Of a DNA stretch of 64,000 bases, positions 58,732-64,000 are shown piece after piece (the stretch's first letter is position 1; each line of letters starts with the position of its first letter). Origin of the DNA: Herbiconiux sp. (GTDB lineage: Bacteria; Actinomycetota; Actinomycetes; Actinomycetales; Microbacteriaceae); contig NZ_JAHFUW010000013.1 in assembly GCF_023264855.1 (NCBI RefSeq), forward strand, positions 1-64,000, given 5' to 3'. The notes beneath the pieces were generated by a model. It was not told the origin of the DNA. It did not search any database and worked only from the letters and a program-made list of their open reading frames with translations. The translations under genes were made by a program, and so were the position numbers.

Positions 58732-59598
58732 TCAGCGCTCGCGCGACACGGCCCACATCGCCACGGCGCTCGCGGCGGCCACGTTCAGCGAGTCGATGCC
58801 GTGCAGCATCGGGATCTGAACCACCGTGTCGGCGGCCGCGATCGCCTCGGGTGTGAGCCCCTCACCCTCGGCGCCGAGCACGAGCGCGATCTTCTCGGGG
58901 AGGTGCGCTTCGAAGTCGCGCAGGCTCACGGCATCCGGAGTCAGAGCGAGCGCCGCAGTGTGGAATCCGTGTTCGCGCAGCAGCGGGGCGAGCTCGTGCC
59001 ACTCACCGGTGCGCGTCCAGGGCACTTGCAGCACCGTTCCCATGCTGACCCGGATCGCCCGCCGGTAGAAGGGGTCGGAACAGCGCGGGGTGACGAGCAC
59101 CGCGTCGGCGCCGATGGCTCCGGCCGAGCGGAAGATCGCGCCCACGTTTGTGGGGTCGACCACGTTCTCGATCACGACGATCCGGCGAGGGGCGGTGGTC
59201 GCGGTCGCGGCGGTGCCACCGGTGCCGGTGCCGGCCAGCAGGGCTTCCGGATGCGGTAGCGCCGGGCGGTGCATCGAGGCGATCAGCCCGCGATGCAGGA
59301 TGTACCCGGTCAGCTCGGCCAGCAGCTCGCCGGGCCCCACGAACACCGGCACCTCGTCATGCCCCGCCGCGGCGAGCGCCGCCACGGCCTCGTGCTCGCT
59401 CGCTCCGAGGGCGAGCACCGAGCGCGGAACGTGGCCCGCCCGCAGCGCCCGCTCGAGCACCAGCAGCGACTCGGCCAGGTACAGCCCGTGCTCCCGCCCC
59501 GCTTCGCTCCGCCGCGCGTTCTTCAGTGCCACGTCGGTGGCGTGCGCGTAATCCGCCAGCCGTGGGTCGCCGAGGTCGCTGATGGTGATCACAGGCAC
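58732..59598 (-). CDS. SpoU/TrmH-family RNA 2'-O-methyltransferase
   Basis: A 288-residue enzyme of the SPOUT class. A short N-terminal substrate domain (KNARRSEAGREHGLYLAESL) precedes the SpoU domain, with IVVIENVVDPTNVGAIFRSA, IALVLGAEGEGLTPEAIAAA and IPMLHGIDSLNVAAASAVAM, the trefoil-knot SAM motifs. It methylates ribose in rRNA or tRNA; which target is unclear. Confidence 0.92.
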   Translation of the reverse strand: MPVITISDLGDPRLADYAHATDVALKNARRSEAGREHGLYLAESLLVLERALRAGHVPRSVLALGASEHEAVAALAAAGHDEVPVFVGPGELLAELTGYILHRGLIASMHRPALPHPEALLAGTGTGGTAATATTAPRRIVVIENVVDPTNVGAIFRSAGAIGADAVLVTPRCSDPFYRRAIRVSMGTVLQVPWTRTGEWHELAPLLREHGFHTAALALTPDAVSLRDFEAHLPEKIALVLGAEGEGLTPEAIAAADTVVQIPMLHGIDSLNVAAASAVAMWAVSRER

Positions 59599-59637
59599 CC
59601 CCGAAGTCTAGGCATCACCACCTCAGTGCCCCCACCC

Positions 59638-59670
59638 CGCCGAAGCGGCGGCGTGTACGTCGCTTCGGCG
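59638..59670 (-). terminator. Hairpin downstream of the IclR gene
   Basis: CGCCGAAGCG (59638-59647) pairs with CGCTTCGGCG (59661-59670), between the IclR stop and the start of the methyltransferase gene. Confidence 0.6.
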
Positions 59671-59746
59671 GCGTGAGGGCGGCCAACTCGCGAGCGTCAT
59701 CACGCACCGCACCGTGCGCCGCAGCGGCGGCGGCGCACCAGGCGGG

Positions 59747-59784
59747 CTTAGTTTCGCGACGACGTCAGTCGTTGCGAAACCAAG
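59747..59784 (-). terminator. Hairpin over the 3' end of the IclR gene
   Basis: Arms 59747-59763 and 59768-59784 match at 15 of 17 positions around GTCA. The structure includes the IclR stop codon, so it is part of the transcript end. Confidence 0.55.
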
Positions 59785-60542
59785 TGGGCCTGCTCCAACA
59801 GCACATGCCCGAGCTCCGGTTGCCGGTCGGGGCGGAAGCGGGACTCGATGCCCGTGAGGCTGAGCGCCCAGGCGGGGCGGCCGGCCTCGTCGAAGACGGC
59901 GGCGCCCATGCCCCAGCTGCCCTCGAGGATGAGGGCCGGGTTCACGGCGTACCCCGTCTCGCGCGTGGCCGCGATCCGCTCGCGCACGGCACCCGAGGCG
60001 TGCTGCTCGCCCCATTCGGCCACGAGCGGCGATCCCTCCAGGTACGAGTCGATCTCGCCGTCGGGCAGGAACGAGAGGATGGCGAGGCCGGCCGAGGCGA
60101 CACCGAGCGGAAAGCGCACCCCCTCGTGCAGCACGAACGAGCGGATGGGAAAGCTGCCGTCTTCACGCAACAGGCACACGGTCTCGTTCCCCCGCCGCGC
60201 CGAGAGGAATGCGCTCTCGCCGGTCTCCCGGGCGAGCAGGCGCACGCTCTCGCGGGCCGCATCCGAGATGTCGTAGCGGTCGGCGGCGAGGGATCCGAGC
60301 AGGTACAGCTCGGGGCCGAGGAACCACCGGCCGCGCCGGGTGTCGTGGTCGAGAAATCCCTCGGCCGCGAGCGAGGTGAGCAGCCGGTGCGTGGTGGGGC
60401 GGGTGAACCCGGTGGCGTGGGCCACGGCGGCCGCCGAAGCCCCGTCCGGATGCTCGGACACCACCTTCAGCACCCGGCCGACCCGGGAGACGAGCTGGGC
60501 TCCTCGGATGGGATCGGGCCGTCCGCGCGTCGACTTGTCCAT
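59748..60542 (-). CDS. IclR-family regulator, likely of the pca-type operon
   Basis: A 264-residue regulator. The winged helix has VLKVVSEHPDGASAAAVAHA and TGFTRPTTHRLLTSLAAEGF, and the GAF-like effector domain follows (LLREDGSFPIRSFVLHEG, FPLGVASAGLAILSFLPDG). The ATG at 60542 follows a -10 at a distance of six bases, indicating a leaderless mRNA; a longer frame to 60695 crosses the divergent promoter. It is divergent from pcaIJF-like genes and is the obvious candidate to control them. Confidence 0.87.
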   Translation of the reverse strand: MDKSTRGRPDPIRGAQLVSRVGRVLKVVSEHPDGASAAAVAHATGFTRPTTHRLLTSLAAEGFLDHDTRRGRWFLGPELYLLGSLAADRYDISDAARESVRLLARETGESAFLSARRGNETVCLLREDGSFPIRSFVLHEGVRFPLGVASAGLAILSFLPDGEIDSYLEGSPLVAEWGEQHASGAVRERIAATRETGYAVNPALILEGSWGMGAAVFDEAGRPAWALSLTGIESRFRPDRQPELGHVLLEQAHLVSQRLTSSRN

Positions 60543-60548
60543 ATTGTG

Positions 60549-60579
60549 AGCATAGCGGCGCGCCCGCGCCACACTGCAA
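60549..60579 (-). promoter_or_regulatory. Promoter of the IclR gene (leaderless)
   Basis: On the minus strand TTGCAG and TATGCT are 19 bases apart; the -10 ends six bases before the ATG at 60542, so transcription probably starts at the ATG. Confidence 0.6.
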
Positions 60580-60610
60580 GAGAACAACGGATGACCGGCA
60601 AAGACTGCTT

Positions 60611-60639
60611 TGACAGCATCCGCATGCCCTTCTAGCGTG
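60611..60639 (+). promoter_or_regulatory. Promoter of the pcaIJF-like operon
   Basis: TTGACA (60611) and TAGCGT (60634) are 17 bases apart and point toward the CoA-transferase genes. This is the clearest housekeeping-type promoter in the window. Confidence 0.8.
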
Positions 60640-60661
60640 AGGGACACGGCCCGCCCTACGA

Positions 60662-60672
60662 CCACTAAGTGG
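60662..60672. promoter_or_regulatory. Candidate IclR operator
   Basis: CCACTAAGTGG is a perfect palindrome about 20 bases downstream of the expected transcription start and 42 bases before the first CoA-transferase ATG. It would suit repression by the divergent IclR protein. Confidence 0.6.
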
Positions 60673-60714
60673 ACACGCGGGCGGCCGATGATCATCCGTC
60701 ACGAAGGAGTGCCC

Positions 60715-61425
60715 ATGTCGAAACTGTGGCCCAGCGCCGCCGAAGCCCTGCACGAGACGGTGCGCGACGGATCGGTCGTCGCGGTGGGCGGATTCGGCCT
60801 GAGCGGCAATCCCACCGACCTGATCGAGGCACTGCGCGACACCGGGGCGACCGGCCTCACGATCGTGTCGAACAACATGGGCGTCGACGGCAAGGGCCTC
60901 GGCCTGCTGCTCGAGAACAAGCAGGTGGCGAAGGTGATCGCGAGCTACGTGGGCGAGAACAAGCTGTTCGCGCAGCAGTACCTCGACGGCGAGCTCGAGG
61001 TCGAGTTCGCCCCGCAGGGCACGCTGGCCGAACGCCTCCGGGCCGGCGGATCCGGCATCGCTGGCTTCTACACGAAGACCGGGGTCGGCACACCGGTCGC
61101 CGAGGGCAAACCGCTGGCCGAGTTCGACGGCGAGACCTACCTGCTCGAGCGCGGGATCGTGGCCGACGTCGCCCTCGTGCACGCCTGGCGCGCCGACGCC
61201 GAGGGCAACCTGATCTACCGGCACACCGCACGCAACTTCAACCCGCTGGTGGCGACCGCGGGGCGCGTCACCATCGCCGAGGCCGAAGAGGTGGTCGACG
61301 GATTCCTCGACCCGAACGCCATCGTGACTCCCGGCATCTTCGTGCAGCGGCTCGTCACGGCCGTGCCCCGCGAGAAGGACATCGAGCAGCGCACCACTCG
61401 GCCGCGCACGGCCGCGGTGGCCTGA
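60715..61425 (+). CDS. pcaI: 3-oxoacid CoA-transferase subunit A
   Basis: A 236-residue subunit. [20 protein letters not shown] and [18 protein letters not shown] are the family's N-terminal signature, with GAGG-like loops later ([17 protein letters not shown]). With subunit B it moves CoA from succinyl-CoA to 3-oxoadipate or acetoacetate. The ATG 60715 has GAAGGAG five bases upstream. It begins a three-gene operon. Confidence 0.92.
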   Translation: MSKLWPSAAEALHETVRDGSVVAVGGFGLSGNPTDLIEALRDTGATGLTIVSNNMGVDGKGLGLLLENKQVAKVIASYVGENKLFAQQYLDGELEVEFAPQGTLAERLRAGGSGIAGFYTKTGVGTPVAEGKPLAEFDGETYLLERGIVADVALVHAWRADAEGNLIYRHTARNFNPLVATAGRVTIAEAEEVVDGFLDPNAIVTPGIFVQRLVTAVPREKDIEQRTTRPRTAAVA

Positions 61426-61462
61426 CCGCCTGACAGCACCCCGAGATCAAGGAGACTGCACC

Positions 61463-62158
61463 ATGCCCTGGACCCGCGACGAGATGGCGGCCATCGCCGC
61501 CAGCGAACTGCAAGACGGCGAATACGTGAACCTGGGAATCGGCATCCCGACCCTCGTGGCCAACCACCTGCCGCCGGGCGTGCGAGTGACGCTGCAGAGC
61601 GAGAACGGCCTGCTGGGCATGGGGCCCTTCCCCTACGAGGGCGAGGAGGACGCCGACCTGATCAACGCCGGCAAGCAGACGGTCACGCTGCTGCCGGGCG
61701 GCAGCTACTTCGACTCGGCGACCTCGTTCGGGATGATCCGCGGCGGTCACGTGGCGAAGGCCGTGCTGGGCGCGCTGCAGGTCGCCGGGAACGGGGATCT
61801 CGCCAATTGGACCATCCCGGGCAAACTCGTGAAGGGCATGGGCGGAGCGATGGATCTCGTCGCCGGCACGCCCCGCGTGATCGTCGTGACCGAGCACGTG
61901 GCGAAGGACGGCAGCCCCAAGATCGTGGCGTCGTGCGAGCTGCCGCTCACCGGGGCCGGGGTGGTCGACCGCATCATCAGCGACCTCGCGGTCTTCGACG
62001 TCGTCGACGCCGCCCTCGTGCTGCGCGCGGTCGCTCCCGGGGTGAGCATCGACGAGCTGCGGGAGAAGACCGGCGCCGGCTTCACCGTCGACCTGGAGAC
62101 GGGCATCCTGGATCCGGATGCGGGCGCCTCCGCCGCACCCGAGGAGGTCTCCGCGTGA
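61463..62158 (+). CDS. pcaJ: 3-oxoacid CoA-transferase subunit B
   Basis: A 231-residue catalytic subunit. The active-site glutamate lies in [20 protein letters not shown], with [15 protein letters not shown] and [26 protein letters not shown] precedes the ATG. The stop overlaps the thiolase start as GTGA. Confidence 0.93.
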   Translation: MPWTRDEMAAIAASELQDGEYVNLGIGIPTLVANHLPPGVRVTLQSENGLLGMGPFPYEGEEDADLINAGKQTVTLLPGGSYFDSATSFGMIRGGHVAKAVLGALQVAGNGDLANWTIPGKLVKGMGGAMDLVAGTPRVIVVTEHVAKDGSPKIVASCELPLTGAGVVDRIISDLAVFDVVDAALVLRAVAPGVSIDELREKTGAGFTVDLETGILDPDAGASAAPEEVSA

Positions 62159-63327
62159 GTACCGTCATCGTGGGCTACGCCCGCACCCCGTTCGTGAAGT
62201 TCGACGGCCAGTTCGCCACGGTGCCCGCCACCACCCTCGGGGCCGCGGCCATCACCGCTGCCCTCGAGCGCGCCGGGGTGGCGGCCTCCGAGGTCGACCA
62301 CGTCTACGCGGGCCAGGTCTTGCAGGGCGGAGCCGGGCAGAATCCGGGCCGCCAGTCGGCCGTCGGCGCCGGCATCCCCCTGTCCACCCCCGCCATCACG
62401 CTGAACGCCGTGTGCCTCTCGGGCACCGAGGCGATCGTGGCCGGGGTGCGCCTGATCGAGGCCGGCGAGGCCGGGATCGTGGTGGCCGTCGGCCAGGAGT
62501 CGATGTCGCTGGCGCCGCACGCCTGGCCGGGATCCCGAGCCGGCAAGCGGTACGGCGCCATCGAGCTGATCGACACGATGGACCACGACGGGCTGACGGA
62601 TGCTTTCGAGAAACGCTCGATGGGATCCTCCACCGAGGAGCGCAACGCGGGCCTGGCCCTCACGCGCGAGGAGCAGGATGCGGCCGCCGCGGCCTCGCAC
62701 CAGCGCCTCGCCGCGTCGGCCTCGTTCCAGGAGGGCGAGATCGTGCCGTTCGAGGTGCCGGGCCGCAAGGGCCCCACGGTGGTCTCGGCCGACGACGGCC
62801 TGCGTGCCGGCACGACCGCCGAGTCGCTCGCCGGGCTCCGGCCCGCGTTCGGCGCGGGCGGCACCATCACGGCCGGCAACTCCTCGCAGATCACGGATGG
62901 CGCGGCCGCCGTGGTGCTGATGAGCGAGGCCGCCGCATCCGCCCGCGGTCTCGCGCCTCTGGCCCGGATCGTGGCGCACGCCTTCGTGGCCGGCCCGGAC
63001 GTGTCGCTGCACGCGCAGCCCGCGAACGCGATCCAGGCGGCGCTGGCGAAGACCACGCACACGGCCGGCGACCTCACGGCGGTGGAGATCAACGAGGCCT
63101 TCGCGGCCGTGTCGGTGCACTCCACCCGGGCCCTTGGCATCGCCCCCGCGATCGTGAACGCCCACGGCGGAGCCATCGCGCTCGGCCACCCCATCGGCGC
63201 CTCCGGCGCACGCATCGTCGGCACTCTCGCCCGCCGCCTCGCGGCCGCCGGCCCCGGCTCCCTCGGCGCCGCCGGCATCTGCGGCGGCGGAGGCCAGGGC
63301 TCCGCCATCATCCTCGAGGCCCTCTAA
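62155..63327 (+). CDS. pcaF: Thiolase (3-oxoadipyl-CoA or acetyl-CoA acetyltransferase)
   Basis: A 390-residue thiolase. The nucleophilic Cys87 is in [16 protein letters not shown]; the histidine loop is [20 protein letters not shown] and the second Cys lies in [14 protein letters not shown]. With the CoA-transferase it fits the last steps of beta-ketoadipate degradation, 3-oxoadipyl-CoA to succinyl-CoA and acetyl-CoA; acetoacetate use is the alternative. GTG start at 62155. Confidence 0.92.
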   Translation: MSTVIVGYARTPFVKFDGQFATVPATTLGAAAITAALERAGVAASEVDHVYAGQVLQGGAGQNPGRQSAVGAGIPLSTPAITLNAVCLSGTEAIVAGVRLIEAGEAGIVVAVGQESMSLAPHAWPGSRAGKRYGAIELIDTMDHDGLTDAFEKRSMGSSTEERNAGLALTREEQDAAAAASHQRLAASASFQEGEIVPFEVPGRKGPTVVSADDGLRAGTTAESLAGLRPAFGAGGTITAGNSSQITDGAAAVVLMSEAAASARGLAPLARIVAHAFVAGPDVSLHAQPANAIQAALAKTTHTAGDLTAVEINEAFAAVSVHSTRALGIAPAIVNAHGGAIALGHPIGASGARIVGTLARRLAAAGPGSLGAAGICGGGGQGSAIILEAL

Positions 63328-63344
63328 CCTCCCTCTCCCACCCT

Positions 63345-63407
63345 CGTCGACACGTCCCGAATGGCCCCTATCGGGCGGTCATAGCGGCCATTTGAGACGT
63401 GTCGACG
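63345..63407. terminator. Long hairpin after the thiolase gene
   Basis: Arms 63345-63371 and 63381-63407 match at 24 of 27 positions, around a 9-base loop. It is 18 bases past the pcaF-like stop and a likely operon terminator. Confidence 0.7.
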
Positions 63408-63428
63408 GGAGGGAGTGGCGTCGTGGGC

Positions 63429-63470
63429 GTAACACTGTGTCGGGGCGGCGGTAACAGTGTGTCGGGGCGG
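63429..63470. repeat. Two 20-base direct repeats, period 22
   Basis: The units 63429-63448 and 63451-63470 (each GTAACA, then CTGTGTCGGGGCGG or GTGTGTCGGGGCGG) differ at one base. They sit 35 bases before the start of the partial flavoprotein gene and could be a tandem regulator site. Confidence 0.6.
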
Positions 63471-63505
63471 ATGCTGCGGGGGCGCGGTCTTCTTAGCCTC
63501 GGAGG

Positions 63506-64000
63506 ATGGCTACACATGTCGACACCCTGATCGTGGGCGCAGGTGGGATCGGCTCGGCGGCGGCGTGGCACCTCGCCCGGCGGGACGCCGAGGTGCTGCT
63601 CGTGGAACAGAACGCGGCCCCGGCGACGGCCGCCCCGGCCACGACGGCAGGCCCGGGAACGCCGGCAGCGGCTCCGGCGCGCGGCAGGCATCCGTTCGCC
63701 CTGGTGCACAACGACCCGGTGCGCCTGGCGATGCTGCGCGAGGCCCTGCCGCACTGGCACGACCTCGAAGTGGAGACCGGGCGCGGCCTGGTGCACGAAA
63801 CCGGCGGTGTGCTGCACGGCTTCGTGCCCGACTTCGACGAGCTGACGGAGCGGCTGCCGTTGTTCGGCATCGACGCGCACCCTCTCGATCCGGGGGCGGC
63901 AGAGCGACGCTGGCCGGGCATCCGCTTCGACGGGCGGGTGCTCTTCACCCCCCAGGCCGGCCAGGTCGACGCCGGTGCGACCATCGAGGGCTTGCGGGAG
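63506..64000 (+). CDS. FAD-dependent amine oxidase (partial), MTOX/SolA-like
   Basis: The first 165 residues are seen; the rest is outside the window. THVDTLIVGAGGIGSAAAWH with LARRDAEVLLVEQ is the dinucleotide-binding Rossmann motif of the DAO family. An Ala/Thr/Pro-rich insert follows; GRHPFALVHNDPVRLAMLRE and HETGGVLHGF resemble N-methyl-amino acid and sarcosine oxidases. The ATG at 63506 is preceded directly by GGAGG, which leaves almost no spacing, so the true start may lie elsewhere. Flavin linkage and substrate cannot be told from this part. Confidence 0.72.
   Translation, partial: MATHVDTLIVGAGGIGSAAAWHLARRDAEVLLVEQNAAPATAAPATTAGPGTPAAAPARGRHPFALVHNDPVRLAMLREALPHWHDLEVETGRGLVHETGGVLHGFVPDFDELTERLPLFGIDAHPLDPGAAERRWPGIRFDGRVLFTPQAGQVDAGATIEGLRE

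Overview
The window is a chromosomal segment from a high-GC actinobacterium, most likely a member of the Microbacteriaceae (Micrococcales). This rests on the very high GC content, the order tRNA-Trp-secE-nusG-rplK-rplA, NusG with a long acidic N-terminal extension, carbohydrate ABC transporters without their own ATPase, PadR/DrrAB and Asp23/DUF2273/DUF6286 gene sets, and frequent GTG starts. Genus and species cannot be decided from sequence reading alone. I see no prophage, insertion sequence, CRISPR array, rRNA operon or replication origin.

Layout. 0-6.5 kb: a partial PucR regulator divergent from a GABA-type aminotransferase, an exported M1 metallopeptidase, and a cbs-metB transsulfuration pair. 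6.6-15.3 kb: a membrane cyclase-like sensor paired with an MscS channel carrying a cNMP-binding-like domain, an exported Ig-like protein, and a truncated haemoglobin coupled to a large LuxR (LAL) regulator. 15.4-24 kb: aldo/keto reductase, MFS and ABC exporters, and a four-gene glycosyltransferase run. 24-30 kb: an alpha-glucoside-like ABC importer with its LacI regulator, then a DUF952 gene divergent from a TetR regulator. 30-46 kb: rplJL with an L10-type leader, a two-component system, a lone YqaJ-type nuclease, two CWB2 cell-wall-binding proteins, then rplA, rplK, nusG, secE, tRNA-Trp, an AI-2E-family permease and an aspartate-type aminotransferase. 46-57.7 kb: a seven-gene Asp23 envelope-stress operon, an ECF-like sigma factor with two partner genes, two convergent ABC-2 transporter pairs with a PadR regulator, and murB-hadB-hadA-like genes. 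57.8-64 kb: Ppx/GppA phosphatase, an rRNA/tRNA 2'-O-methyltransferase, an IclR regulator divergent from pcaIJF-like genes, and the start of an amine-oxidase-like flavoprotein.

How the genes fit together. Much of the window is core cell biology (translation, peptidoglycan precursor synthesis, Sec secretion, sulfur amino acids). Envelope and stress modules lie between core genes that are neighbours in other actinobacteria. Several regulators have palindromes in their own upstream regions (LacI, TetR, PadR, IclR), which suggests local autoregulation. The most unusual items are the cyclase/channel pair, in which both the catalytic and the ligand-binding motifs look degenerate; the four-glycosyltransferase cluster with no polymerase or flippase; several very long hairpins at gene junctions; and a strong excess of the hexamer GGATGC/GCATCC across the whole window.
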